In this document: one piece after another, positions 1 through 11,600 of the stretch
How the letters are laid out: each line of letters starts with the position of its first letter
Position numbering within the stretch: position 1 is the stretch's first letter
From: Metallyticus violacea
Lineage: Eukaryota; Arthropoda; Insecta; Mantodea; Metallyticidae
Direction of reading: 5' to 3'
Assembly (NCBI GenBank): GCA_030762175.1
Contig: CM060831.1
Coordinates: forward strand, 142,999,001-143,063,000
Length of the DNA: 64,000 nt
Made by a program: the position numbers and the translations under genes
Notes under the pieces: generated by a model
The model's database searches: none
What the model was told of the DNA's origin: nothing
What the model saw: only the letters and a program-made list of their open reading frames with translations

Positions 1-47
1 GAACTGATACAAGGGGAATTTTTTTAATTTAGAGCAACAAAGGAATT

Positions 48-420
48 TGCCTTTTGTTCTCCATAGCAATCCCGACATTGTTATATTCGCCCTTGCTGCT
101 ATTGAGAATACTGCTAATACCATCTACTCTGTGTATATTCTGCTTCAGCCCGGCCTGCCGCAGCGACCTCTGCTTTCTCTACCTTTGCCTTACGACTTCA
201 TTGATAGATGACAGTATTACAGGAGAGCATGCGATCAGCCCGCTAGATTGAAGAAGGTCACTTTTCGATCTTCCAGCTTCTCAATTATCCTCACGAGGCT
301 GGTTGGACCCCATTCCAGGCTTCCCTAAAGCAGAAAAATTCCTAAGTAGGTACCGGGAATCAAGCTCGGGCCTTCCGGTCAACAAACAGCAACCTAACCA
401 CTAGACCATAAACGAGGGAG
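48..420 (-). repeat. tRNA-Asp-like SINE, family C, copy 1
   Basis: Read on the minus strand, this segment begins with a degenerate tRNA-like head (box A-like TAGTGGTTAG at about 395-405, then a degenerate box B) followed by a body that ends near the AGCC/CTTT stretch at about 48. The same arrangement, better preserved, occurs at 58250-58573, where the head closely resembles tRNA-Asp (CTCGTTGGTATAGTGGTTAGC, with GGGTTCGATTCC as box B). Matching blocks include the CTACCTTT, GAGGCTGG, CCTAAGTAGGT and GGGCCTTCC stretches. It is a Pol III-type short interspersed element and not a functional tRNA. The short open frame across it has no coding support. Confidence 0.7.
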
Positions 421-2249
421 GTGTATTTGTATAAAAGTACTAATTCATTGTCAATAAATACCTCTTTGAAGAAATAAGACTATTATTTTGTCACAGAGCT
501 AATGTAATCTATTTATCGTTTATGTTATACAAGAGTTTTCCAAAAATAATTCACAAACTCTGTCGAAAATGAACACAAAGTATTTTTGCGGGTGATTTAG
601 TTATATGCGGCGTTTCAAATATGGGGTTAAAGTTGTCAATAGAAGAAATGTGTTCATTCTGTAAATAAAATTGCCTTTTAGGCATGTTTTTCCATTTTGG
701 AACTGTCAAAACAGTATTTTTCTCTTAATTTAATAAGAACGTAAATGACTCCATACACACTTGGAATTACAATGAAATACGTGACACGTGAAATTAAACT
801 TCTGATATTTTTTCCTACTGTCTCTCTTTCTTGGGATTCTATTATTGCCTATAACAAAAGTAATATTTCATATTATCGGTAAAGCAAGCCCCCATAGTTG
901 TTTTGACCATTAAAAAGTGTAAAACGTTCTTTTTGCTACTCTTAACAATGCTAAAAGCTGTAGTAGATCTGCACCGGCCGCAATCTTCAACAGAAATGCT
1001 GCCTCCGTATTGCATTAACACGTTTGTCAACTGTTTCAACAACTGAAAGTCGTTTACTTTTCGCAACGTTTTATTAAACTATTCCATTTGTAGTTCGACT
1101 GTCTACTGTTAAAACACCTGCTTTTAACAATAGATGTCTAAAAGGTTTTAGAAACTGCATTTTACAGCGCTCGACGTCCATCGTTAACAGGTCCTACACT
1201 TCCATGCGAAACAATTCACAGAACGATGGCGGGAGTAAGACCCTTTCTTGTTTTACGAGCTGCATGCCCATCATCGTGTCATTAAAGGCCGGTTTTTAAC
1301 CACAGAGTTGCAACAACCAGGTGCAACAAGAATCTGGTTAAGGGACCGCCCAGGGTCAACCCTGTCTGTCTTGTTACATGATGTCGAGATGAGTCGTAAG
1401 TATAGAATGTTTCAAAATGTATATGCCGGATGAGCTGTTCAATTGTTCAATTCAATTCAATTCATATCAGTAATATGCTGTTTAAAAACTTAAGTCTGAT
1501 GAGAAATATGCAGGTGGCTGCCAAATGATAACGTTGATACAATGAATGCTTTCGTGAGAAGAAGGGTGTCAGTATTTTAAGATTTCAGAAAATGAGAACT
1601 GTACTATGTAAGGGGGGTGATATTTTACGAAAGCATAGAACAAAGATGCAATATCTTCATTGTCGATTTATCCTACCTCTTTGCAACTATTATAATACTA
1701 CACTTAGTACAAGTGTCTTCAGCAGCAAAATACCTAAATACCTTATTTCAAAGAATGAAGATTTACTGAAAAGTAAATCTATTTATGTCGTGAATCTAAT
1801 TGAAGGGTACAAGGGGAAAACAATCAGTCACTTTTGGTAAAATTTGAGATTTTGGTGCCAATGAATTGTAGGTAAATAGTAATGCATTCCAACTCGTTCA
1901 TAAAGGAAAAAAAAAAAACCACACACGTAGTTCATAAAATCAGCATGGAACAAATATTATCCAGTGGAAAAATAGAATCCTCAGTAAAGTAAATACAATA
2001 AGACTATAGCAAGAAAGGGGGCCGATGAAGTTGCATCAATGTTGTTTGATTTTTATTTCCATCACCTGGACCCCATCAGTCCTAAATTTGCAAAATTCTG
2101 TAATTTGTGTCCAAGTCTAAAATAAAATTTATATCATTATTTTTCTCATTCATGCTACGGTTTATAAGCGCAACATATTTGAATCAGTAAAAGTGACTTT
2201 TATAATCAGAGGCCACAGTTATATGAAATTTGACTATAATATGGTTTAA
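421..2249. other. No recognisable gene
   Basis: This is AT-rich sequence with only short open frames on either strand. I recognised no protein domain, tRNA, or repeat shared with the rest of the window. A frame at 1248-1433 (+) and one at 842-1066 (-) are short and match no family I know. Confidence 0.5.
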
Positions 2250-2525
2250 TAAATAAAAAAAAAACATGCTGAAACACCCAGCGATTGGAATGAATACATC
2301 AGAAGATACCGCGTGAAACCATTTCCTTTCAATATCATCGAGTGTTCCCAGGATATTTTTAAATTGTGGTCTTCATTTCTTAATAAAGAATACAGAACCA
2401 CATGTCCGATGAAGATAAGAGAAATACGAGAAACTGTAGCTGACAAAACCTCTTCTGGATTTATAAACAGTCGAACAACATACAATGGGCTTTTGGGAGT
2501 CCCATGTTCACAAAACGTGTCGTAA
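2250..2525 (+). pseudogene. Fragment of a DUF7869-like element protein (C-terminal part)
   Basis: An open frame of about 90 codons without a convincing start runs into a stop at 2523-2525. Its pattern (FPFNIIECSQDIFKLWSSF, then a basic stretch and an aromatic-rich tail) resembles the segment that follows the PCDRDFG motif in the protein remnant at 20401-20994 (FTVREVVTDGILSFKDRW, then a basic stretch). Those proteins are abundant, transposon-like multi-copy proteins in insects. No catalytic residues lie in this part. The assignment rests on visual similarity between the two fragments and could be wrong. An unrelated decayed exon is the alternative. Confidence 0.35.
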
Positions 2526-4023
2526 ACAGACTGATGACCAACCTGCATTCAAGTTTAATTCCCTTTCCAAAACAAATATAATGTTCTTCAATGCCTGAAG
2601 AGATTTTGTTCAGAAAATGCTCGATTTTTCAATGTTACATAAATAATTTTGATTGAATGATTATTTCAATAGTGTTTTATTAATGATTATATTTTCCTCA
2701 GCAAATATCTAGTATAATTTAGCACATTTCGTAATATAGCTGGTGGACTTTGATTGTTTTATCTACTTTGACTTTCCATCATTAATTAACATGAACAAAT
2801 AATACATGACATAATAAAATTATTCTAGAAAAAACAATTTCAATATATCTATTGTGCTTAATTTTGTAGCGTTTTTAAACTTCAAATTTCATTCCTGTAA
2901 AACATTTAAAAATGCCCTTTGTTTTTCCCTTGTATCCTTCAATTGTTTTTGTGGAGTAAAATTATGATGCAATTAGTCCAGAGATGTGGAAATTACAATT
3001 CTTTGTAGTCGCGCTGGTCTCCATGCAAGAGCGATGATGAATGATTGATCAGATGAGAGAATGATACAAGCTGATCACAAAAATTAGACATTTAGAGAGG
3101 GGAAGGGTGAAAAACAGGCTCGGAGGGGTAAGGGTGCAATAGAATGACAGACATGTATCGGTGATCCCGCTGTTTTCCGACCTATTCATCAATTTCTTAA
3201 TGAGTATAATCACCACCGCAACGAGAGGCCTTGGCACGGCCTCCTGGGAACACGTTCCAGCGTCTACCCTGTTATTGGAGAGCAGCCGCTCCTTTAAGTC
3301 TATTTCCGACAGCCGCCGCCAGGGAGGAACCTTCGGCAAATTCCGCTTTGTCGGATCACGCAGGAGACAAAAGAAAGAGAAGGGTCTATAAAATTTTATA
3401 AGCGAAGCGTGGGGGAAAGTGTTTTAAGAATTCTGTAAAATGTAGCGGTTAGGCTGTCACCGAAATTGACTGAAAAATAACACGGCAATTGGATCGTTCT
3501 TCCAAGATTTCGTTTGGATATTAATTTAAAATGGGCTAATGAGGCCTGAAAGCAAACTTTCCAGACTAGATCATGTGTGCACCTGCTGAATAATGCATAC
3601 CAAAACTGTGAAGAAGATAAAAGATGATCCATTTAGCATACGATATAAACTTCGGGCCTACTGCGTTTTAGCAAGCGTCAGAGACATGTCAAAGTTAACA
3701 AGGAGAATTTAAAAAAGAGAAATTATAATCAAAACATGTCTTGTCTGGGTTCTAACAGGGAAAAAGTTTAATTCTATTGACATGTTAGGTAAAACCACAA
3801 AATAGAGGAACTTCAGTACATTTTCGCACATTTGAGCTTGCACGTTTCCATTAAATTGTTGTTTTTATCTCAACAAATATTCTTAATCTTTTTCTTAGTT
3901 CCCTTATTTACTTTTATTAACTGATGTCTCTTTCATCCGTCTGCCTCAATGCAGCAGTTCATTTATGTGCAATTTATGGGGCCACTCACCGAACTGATTG
4001 GGCACAAATTGCTGTTGATTTGG
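2526..4023. other. Unassigned sequence with a GC-richer island near 3180-3390
   Basis: Mostly AT-rich DNA without recognised features. The stretch 3180-3390 is clearly richer in G+C than its surroundings and is open in two frames (3161-3391 + and 3049-3339 -). Neither translation matches a family I recognise. It could be an unrecognised exon, part of an old repeat, or a conserved non-coding block. Confidence 0.35.
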
Positions 4024-4698
4024 TTTGTTTACGGACGCTCTTTAACATCTCAGCGTCCCATTCACCAGCGTCCCATTCTTTTCAGGGCACAAAACGGCCG
4101 ACAAATTTTGCTCATAGGCCTCTTCTTTCAGAATTAAGGTTCGTTTACGTGCTGTAAATTTACGACACGGGACCCACAGCTTTACTTCCTTCCGAAAGAA
4201 GCCATATTTAAAAACTTTAGGCCCGAAAAATAGCTCACAAGCCCTTCCTTAAGGCTCCTCCTTAAGGAGGTTCTTTTAAGTGCCGTAAATCTATAGCACG
4301 AGACACCATGCCTTACTTTCCTTCCGAAAGAAGCCATAATTAAGATTTTCACGCCCGAAAAGAATTCTCAGAGGCCTCTTCTTTCAGGCTTGAGGATCTT
4401 TTACATGCCGTAAATGTACAACACGGGACTCACGACTTTACTTCCTTCCAAAAGAAGCCATACTTAAAAAAAAACTTATGCCCGAAAAAATTGCTTAGAG
4501 ACCTCTTCTTTCAGGCTTGAGCATCTTTTACGTGCCGTAAATGTACGACACGGGATGAACGGCTTTACTTCCTTTCCGAAGGAAGCCATACTTAGGACTT
4601 TTACATCCGAAAAAAACCCATCGATCCTGGCCGGGATTGAACCCGTGATCTGTGGGTTTAGAAGGTAAGTATGGTTACCACTACACCACCAGCACCGA
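4024..4698 (-). repeat. Family B SINE with body amplified to four tandem units
   Basis: The tRNA-like head lies at the right end on the minus strand (about 4618-4698: box B in GATTGAACCC, box A in GGTTACCACTACACC as read on +). The left end carries the usual 3' terminus ACGGACGCTCTTTAAC. A normal copy of this family is about 280 bp, but this one is about 675 bp. The extra length is a tandem repetition of the SINE body. Units start near 4111, 4234, 4367 and 4494, each about 122-133 bp, and each contains the CTCTTCTTTCAG, GCCGTAAAT, ACACGGGA and GAAAGAAGCCATA blocks in order. The units have diverged from one another, so the amplification is not recent. Only one head is present. Confidence 0.88.
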
Positions 4699-4856
4699 CA
4701 CTGCCACTATGACTGATTCATGGCCATATAACTAAACTTATTTTTGACCTCATTGTTCAGCGCTGCTATGGCAATGTCACACCAGATGGTTCTCATATCA
4801 ATACATCCAGTGGTTGTGTGTGAACAGTCAGTCGCCAAGAGCATTGTTTCTGTCTG

Positions 4857-6700
4857 TGTTTTAGCGAATTCCTAAGGAATGAAGCTATTGCGGTTGTACC
4901 CATGAAGCGACTTTTGAAAAAAAGTTCTTCAAATCTCCATCGATTCTACTTACTAGGCACTGAAAGTGACAATGAAAAAAGTAATCATATTATATGTAAG
5001 TGTCTGTTAACGCTCTAGAGGTCCAATTTTTATTTTTTTTTCTCAACAAAACTCGAAATAGAACCATCATTTAACAAACGATTTGTTCAGTTCTTTAACC
5101 AGAAAAATTGAACCATTAGGAGTGAGGATTAGTTTAAAGCGAAAAATTAAAAAAGTTAAAAAATACCTCTAGCTGCCCAATGTATTTTTTTCTCATCAAA
5201 TTCGGTATATTTCTTTAAAATAAATTCGAAAACCAGGGCAATTGAACCATTAGGAGTGGAGGTATGTGTGAAAAATGAGTGGTGGTTAAAGTGAAATATA
5301 AAAATCACTCTAGTGGCCGCAATTTAAAAAAAATTAAGGAAACTTTATATGTGCCTTGAAATAAAATAAGAAAAATAATTTTTGAAACTGAATGAAACCG
5401 GATTATTGCAACGGGGAGTGAACCTGAAACCCAACATTTAAAAATCGCTCTAGCTGCATTAATATTTGCTTTTTTTCAAACAAAACTCCATATATAATAA
5501 AATAGTTTCTGAAAATCAGCCATAGGAGTGGGGATTTACTTGAAACCCAACATACAAAAATCGCCCTGATGGCTCTAATATTTGCTTTCTCGCAACCGGA
5601 CCAGATTTTAAAACTTTCTCGTTGTTCCTTAGAGTTTGGTTGCCTGCTTCTGTAATATACGATTTCAAGCGCAAGCGGGCCACGTAGATTATAAAACGAA
5701 TTTCGCCAAAGTTGAGAGCGTCTTTTCCTCCTAAACTCGGTAAATACTATTTAACTAAAACGATAAAAATGTTTTCTGAAACATTTACCTGAAACCCAAA
5801 TTTTTAAAATCGTTCTAGTAGCACCAATATCTATTTCTTCACCATAAAATTCGGTATAACCATTAAAAAAATAAGGAAAATTAGTTTCTGAAAATTAGGG
5901 AAACTGGACCATTAGGAGTAATGATATACTTGAAACCCGAAATTTAAAAAGTGCTTAATATTCTATAATGTTTATGTTTTAAAATAAAATGACAAACTAA
6001 TTCAACATATAAACTGGATTTATAACGATGCATGTGTTTTATATTTATCAAAAGCATCGTCGTAAAGATAACAAATGTGAAATATTAAATCTGTGTATGA
6101 GAATTATATTTGTATGTAAGAGCGCTTTGTAATGACCTTCAAAAAATGTTTGCGATGCATACTTTTACTGCAATAGCGTTTAAACTAAATTTCCAAGTTA
6201 ATTAAAATTGACGGAACTTTCGATTGGTTATTGTTGCATGTGTTTATTGGCTTAGTACATAGAATTTTTTTAAACAGTAAAATGTTTTTGTTTTATTGAA
6301 ACATATGAACATCATTTTCTTAAATACACTATTAACTCGAATCTTTCTGTTATTTTTCTCTGTTTTAATGAATATAAAGATAATATCAAGGACCCAGTTC
6401 ATAAACATGATTACATTTAAAAACATTTTAAAAATATCCACACGGTACAGCTTTTTCTATCAGTGGTCATATATTTAATTTAATTAATAGTATATCTTAG
6501 TTTTTATGGTTTAATCTTAATTATAATAATATGTTATTCTTTTGTGATACTTATACATTGCAAGAATCCTAATTTTGTTCTCCAATACAACCCAGAAATC
6601 CTATAATTTCATTAATTAATAAGATTTTAATTTAATTTTATATTATCCTCTAAAGTTACTCTACTAGGTGAGGAATTTGCTTAGTTTACGCAGTTCCTGC
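4857..6700 (+). repeat. Repeat R1: dispersed element with internal tandem units
   Basis: This repeat has an inverted partner at 40945-42446. Its left edge (TTTTAGCGAATTCC at about 4859) matches the partner's right edge in reverse complement. Its right edge (CTACTAGGTGAGGAATTTGCTTAG at about 6661-6684) matches the partner's left edge. Internally it holds about six diverged tandem units of 115-155 bp. Unit starts, marked by CTCTAG or a variant, lie near 5013, 5167, 5308, 5448, 5564 and 5813, and each unit carries a CCATTAGGAGTG-like block. A stretch without the unit pattern interrupts the array at about 5590-5740. No protein is encoded. The class is unknown. AGCGAATTCC-like inverted ends suggest a non-autonomous DNA element, but homology runs a little past them on one side. 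Confidence 0.72.
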
Positions 6701-7815
6701 GTGAAGGACTTTTCATTTTGCAGCTCCAATATGCAACCGTACTCAGGCGGCCCTTAACTCAAATAACTTCGCGTATTTTAACGCAATATTTTGGTTAGAT
6801 CTTTGCCATAGTTATTAAAAACACTTAGATCTAAAATTTCGTATTTCTTTTACTATGTAGGCATACGTACATCTAAGAATTAGTGGCATAAAAATCTAAA
6901 GTCAAATCGTATTTTAGATAAACGTTAATCAATAGAAGTTATGTATTCAGCACATAGTATATTTAAAAAAAACAAAAAGTATGTTCATATGTGTTTGTAA
7001 GTCCCGTTTTATACAGATTTCGTTTTTTCCCCTCCTTTCTTTTCTATGAGGTAATGAAATTGCGTACAGTCTTCACATATTACCACAGTAATAAAAAGTG
7101 TATAGCCCAGGCCAACATTGGCGCATTTAAAGGCTGCATATCCGGCAAAACACCACTTAAAAGCTAATGCTTGTATGGAATAATATTATTACTTAAGCCT
7201 TATAGGAACAAAAAGGAATAAAATGCTTATAATATCCAGCTACGGTACGTAAATTATCATTTTTTTCTCTCGTCTACATGTCGCTGTCAAAAATTAGAAT
7301 TATTCATAGGATTTCAAGCCTACATTCCTACAAGCTCAAAGAATAAACGCTGAGTTGGGAAAAGTAAGAAAATTGTTCTGAAAGTGAAATTACAATAGAA
7401 GTACCTCATTTTACAAAAAACAGCTTTATACAACATAACAAAACACAGACATTTAGGCACAATGTTTAAATTAACATTATTATATCTATAAATTCGTTTA
7501 ATGCACAACCAACCATAAAATAACGACTCCTTTATCTATCCCTTCTCAAAATGTAAAAAGGCAAAAATGTCCTATTAGAAAATGATAGGTATTTCCTGGA
7601 TTTATTGAGTAAATGCCGCATTATAAATGTGCAACGGTAAAATATTATTGTTTGACGAGAGTGCGTGAACTCATAGCATCCACAGCTTCCATCGATTAAC
7701 CACAAAAATGCAATAGAAAGTGGCCGAGAAACCCGTTGTGATTGAATTTCTGATTATAGAAGAAATTTTTGCTACTGAACTTTACCATACACTTTGGCGT
7801 TCATATAGAGATTGG
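6701..7815. other. No recognisable gene
   Basis: This is AT-rich sequence. Homology to R1's flank may extend to about 6770, because a CTCAGGCGGCCC stretch here recurs near 11535. No other feature was recognised. Confidence 0.5.
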
Positions 7816-8771
7816 CCCTATTCCACCAAAGTATTGTTTAATACATACAAGTGCTTTAGTGCAAGTCTTTGTAAAGTATGGCCTTGTAACTTTCTGTTCC
7901 ACGAAAAATATTAGTTAAAAGTTACATGTGACGTCATATAAGAGCAAGATGGAGGAACAGCTGTTTGCCATTGCGTCGCCATAGCTTGAATTAGGTTATG
8001 TTCACTCCTTAGGTATTTTTAATGTATAGAGCGAATTATTGTCACTCCTGCTAAATTAGAATTTTATTTTTTCTCAGATATAATGACAATATAAATGCTT
8101 TCTTGTGCATTTATCGATACTCAAGCCTAATAATCCATTTTGAGACGACGATCCCTTACAACTACATTAAGGAGCACCAATCTCACTCGCCGATAGATGG
8201 CAGAAGAATCGAGCTTCCCGATCGTCAGTCATTTATTTTATTAGTTCTTTTGATCATTATTTATTTTGTTGCTTAACAATTAACGTTTTCATTATAAACA
8301 AAAATTGGGAAAATGGTTTCAAAATAGATTCTTTTTAAAGAGAATGAACAACGAAACAAGTAGCGAGAACTTTAACTAAGAGGTTGTTCTGAACATATGG
8401 AACGGGAAACGTCAACATCAGTTATAAATCGTACTTTAATTGCACTTAACCTAACTTTATCGTTGTACGTAAATATTAATTTATTCTTTGTTTATACATA
8501 TTCCTATTCATCATTATCATCACTTTCGCTAATACTTAGCACATTTCAGTCAATTCATCCCCAAAATCGTTAAAAAGCTAATTATTTGAATTTACTTGTA
8601 GAGAAATGTATACAAATTACCAGTGTGCCCGACTAACACTTTTGTGGAACAGAACAACGAAAAATCTGTACAGTTGTAACAGAATCCTTTGTGGAACAGA
8701 ATTTTACTAATAACTATAAGATACAACATACCTGTAATGTACTAGATAGACCACAATTTTATGGAACAAAG
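7816..8771. mobile_element. Terminal-inverted-repeat element E1, non-autonomous
   Basis: The left end (TTCCACCAAAGTATTG at about 7820) and the reverse complement of the right end (TTCCATAAAATTGTGG, from about 8751-8766) form imperfect terminal inverted repeats of roughly 40 bp. A direct second copy lies at 30665-31683 and shares most of the interior, including the GTGACGTCATATAAGAGCAAG block (7930-7950 here), the GGAACAGCTGTTTG block and the AGATGGCAGAAGAATCGAGC block. Variants of TTCCAC-AAAG and of ACTTGTAAAGTA recur beneath both ends. No transposase frame is present, so any mobility depended on another element. No target-site duplication could be fixed, so the superfamily is open. Confidence 0.7.
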
Positions 8772-9680
8772 CTCTGGTGGTAGAAAATAACTGAAATATA
8801 GTATCGTTAAAATATCTGGCTGCCGCAATTATACGACATATGCGATATGCAGAAACGTCACAGCATTGACCGGGGCTTCCATTATTCGTTCTTCCCTCTT
8901 CTCCTTGATAATCTTAGGATCGACTAACAGCACACGACTCACTGTATGAGAGGGAATGCATGTCTATTGTCTGTCCAACAGGGGAATGAAGTAAACCTAA
9001 ACAAATGACCGGTTTGTATTACTCCGCAGCCACAATGGCAGAACAGAAGATTTTCGTTACGTTAAGTATAATTAGCGTTTTTCGCCACTTAAAAGCAAAT
9101 TCTCTATCTCATCTGTAAATAACATGCAGCACACAATGCATGAAAATAAATTGCTACTTACCTGATCAGTTTTCCGCTAATTTGAGCTGTACATCGGTTC
9201 TATACCCTCCAGATCGGACTTCTCTTGTGTCGCTCGATTCACATCCCATAGATGTAGCACACATTTTCTGCTATGACATGAATAATATTCTCCAAATCCC
9301 AAATATTCTTTCACAATCACACGTTGGGCACAAGGACTACAGTTATAACGTGTTATATGGCAGAATGCTGCATCAATGACGAATTCAGCTGTGAGTAGCA
9401 TTTGGCATCGTTTTATTTGTAGATGTACGCAAATACAGTATTCCAGCTGCAATAACAAATATAAAATTCTGTATTTAGTGCTGTACTTTTAAGTTTTAAT
9501 AGTTACTTTGTTAGGTCTATTTTATTTGTTATTCAACTCAAATTGCGTTATATAAATTATTGTAATTTATGTAAACTCCAGAATTGGAAGATATTTATTG
9601 CCTTTAATTTATTAGCAGAAACTGTATCTCCTTATAGTTTGTGATTTAACTGTAATAAATTATTGCAACGTATGTAAGCT
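8772..9680. other. No recognisable gene
   Basis: AT-rich sequence with short open frames on both strands around 9140-9458 that match no family I know. Nothing else was recognised. Confidence 0.45.
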
Positions 9681-9798
9681 CTATATATATATATATATTA
9701 AAAAACTATAAATACTAACGTTCCGACGAGGCCTTATCTTATCCCATATAATATGACTATACTCCTTGGTATAACAACTAAAACACCAATAATGACGT

Positions 9799-9834
<36 letters not shown>
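9681..9834. repeat. AT dinucleotide and AAT trinucleotide tracts
   Basis: A short (AT)n run lies at about 9681-9699 and an (ATA)n run at about 9800-9834. Both are simple-sequence tracts with no coding content. Confidence 0.85.
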
Positions 9835-9835
<1 letters not shown>

Positions 9836-10210
9836 TCATATGACCAACACCATCGTTTATCTTAACTTGTAATGATTATACTATACTGTGTTCTAGCTCG
9901 TAAAATATTGCCATTCAATAACATAGCAGCTCAGGTCTGAAAAGGCTGATAAGCGGTAAAGGCTTATAACCACCTAAATGTGACTTCTTTATACTTTTCT
10001 TTATAGTTGTATTGTAAAACTTTTTTTCAAATTATATTTCTTTGTTTTATTTTATTCTGTATATTATTTTATTTTTATTGTTTATTGTGAAATATTTCAT
10101 CTATTATTTTATTTTAATCAAATAGAGTTAGTCTATTATAAAAGCACGTACAGTTCACTAGACCCTTGCACCTGTGACCTTTTATTGTTTTTTATTCATA
10201 CCACTGAAAT

Positions 10211-10248
10211 AAATACTACTACTGCTGCTACTACTACTACTACTACTG

Positions 10249-10287
<39 letters not shown>

Positions 10288-10319
10288 TTACTACTACAAC
10301 AACAACAACAACAACAACA
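10211..10319. repeat. Compound (CTA)n/(ACA)n microsatellite
   Basis: Imperfect CTA triplets with occasional CTG run from about 10213 to 10296 and pass into ACA triplets up to the start of the adjoining SINE. The Thr-, Val- and Ser-homopolymer open frames here are artefacts of the triplet period. Confidence 0.92.
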
Positions 10320-10586
10320 CCGCCATGGGTGGCCGAGGTCGAAAAGGTGCGGACTCGTGAGCGGCAAGTCTGGGGTTCGAATCCCGCCAGGACCCTCACT
10401 AAAGTTTTTTCAGGTTTTCCTCAGTCCTCATACATACCAAATGCCGGGGAGATACCGCAAACTTAGGCCTGGAACATTTCCTTCCTTAAAAAAATCCTTT
10501 CCCAATTTATCATTTCATTTCATGTATCATCAGCGTCCACCGCTTGCGGGGCCTTAGTAGTAAAAATGGTTGTTAAACACTATTAA
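10320..10586 (+). repeat. tRNA-Ser-like SINE, family A, copy A1
   Basis: Box A (GTGGCCGAGGTCG) and box B (GGGGTTCGAATCCC) of a tRNA-Ser-like head are followed by the family A body: CAGGTTTTCCTCAGTCCTCAT, then AAATGCCGGGGAG, AAACTTAGGCCTGGAAC and TGTATCATCAGCGTCCACCGC. The 3' end is AAAAATGGTTGTTAAACAC. It is flanked on both sides by microsatellites. Compared with tRNA-Ser, the anticodon arm and variable arm have decayed, so this is a retroposon and not a tRNA gene. Confidence 0.9.
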
Positions 10587-10593
10587 ATAAAAA

Positions 10594-10646
<53 letters not shown>

Positions 10647-10722
10647 GTGGTAGGAGTAGTAGTGGTGGTAGTGATAGTAATAGTAGCAGCAGTAATAGTA
10701 TTTATTATTCCAGTTAAACTAA

Positions 10723-10757
<35 letters not shown>
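10587..10757. repeat. (AAT)n, (GTA)n-like and (TA)n tracts at a SINE 3' end
   Basis: The A-rich tail of the preceding SINE runs into (ATA)n to about 10646. This continues as imperfect GTA/GTG triplets and ends in a pure (TA)n run at about 10721-10755. Growth of simple repeats from a SINE tail is a common origin for such compound tracts. Confidence 0.88.
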
Positions 10758-10758
<1 letters not shown>

Positions 10759-11459
10759 CACCAAATTTACATAGGTCGCAAGACCTTCATGCTCTTGTAA
10801 AATAATTCATTTCTGAAATTAATTCCAACAAAACAAACAACTTAATAAGAACGCAATGACCCTCACATGAAACAGACATACATACAAATATTCTGATATT
10901 CATACAAATGATCTTATTTATGAACAATATTTATAGAAATTTCTTGTCCCTAAAACTACGTATTTCATTTAATAAAAGGTCCTGGATTAGTCAGTTTTGT
11001 CTATTTACTATTAAGTCCCAACATACCAGCCTCCCTCTATTGGAAGTCAAAATTGAATCCGGAAAAAAATTTAACTTAGGAACCTCCGTCTGTGCGCACC
11101 AAAATATGCATCCAGTCTTCCGGTTCCGAGCATAATGGGCAAGTCCTTCTGCCTTCCTCAACAACAACTTACATGCCTTCTAGCCTTCCAGTCTAAGCCA
11201 CGCTATTCCGACCTCTGTTTCATGTCTAAGAATTTAAAATTCTGTATCTGCAAATGCTACTTTTTGTTCTCGTTATCGGATATGTGTTAACCAGGCTAAT
11301 ATTTGCTTAGTTCCTGAACATATTCTAACGGAAAAGAGGTATATGAAATGCAGGAATTTCCTGCCGGCAATTCATTATCTCTTATAACACTAGTTAGCAA
11401 TTATTATTTCAGTTTCAACCACAGAATCATTTTATACTTTCAGTAAAAAAATATTAAAA
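10758..11459. other. No recognisable gene
   Basis: Nothing was recognised apart from a short open frame at 10908-11135 (+) with no family resemblance. Confidence 0.45.
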
Positions 11460-11600
11460 TACAAATACTAAGTTTACGCGCAGCGACTCTTATCTGCTTT
11501 TTCGGATTGTGGCAGATGCACTTCCCCAACAAGTATCCGCTCTCAGGCGGCCCATAACTAAAATAACCCTAATGTATCTCTAATTAGAATCTCAAAGTAC
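11460..11600 (+). repeat. Partial third copy of the R1/R2 end region (R3)
   Basis: AGTTTACGCGCAGCGACTC followed by CTCAGGCGGCCCATAACTAAAATAAC parallels the right flank of R1 near 6690-6770 (AGTTTACGCAG..., then CTCAGGCGGCCCTTAACTCAAATAAC). Only the terminal portion is present, without the internal tandem units. Confidence 0.5.

Noticed and set aside
4111..4615. Four regularly spaced repeats as a CRISPR array
   Set aside because: There are no unique spacers between short identical repeats. The units are contiguous, about 125 bp long, and are SINE body sequence in a eukaryotic context.
10182..10466. Overlapping frames giving poly-Thr, poly-Val, poly-Ser or poly-Cys proteins
   Set aside because: They are the readings of one triplet microsatellite in different frames. 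The same applies at 22278-22541, 33529-33720 and 47084-47305.
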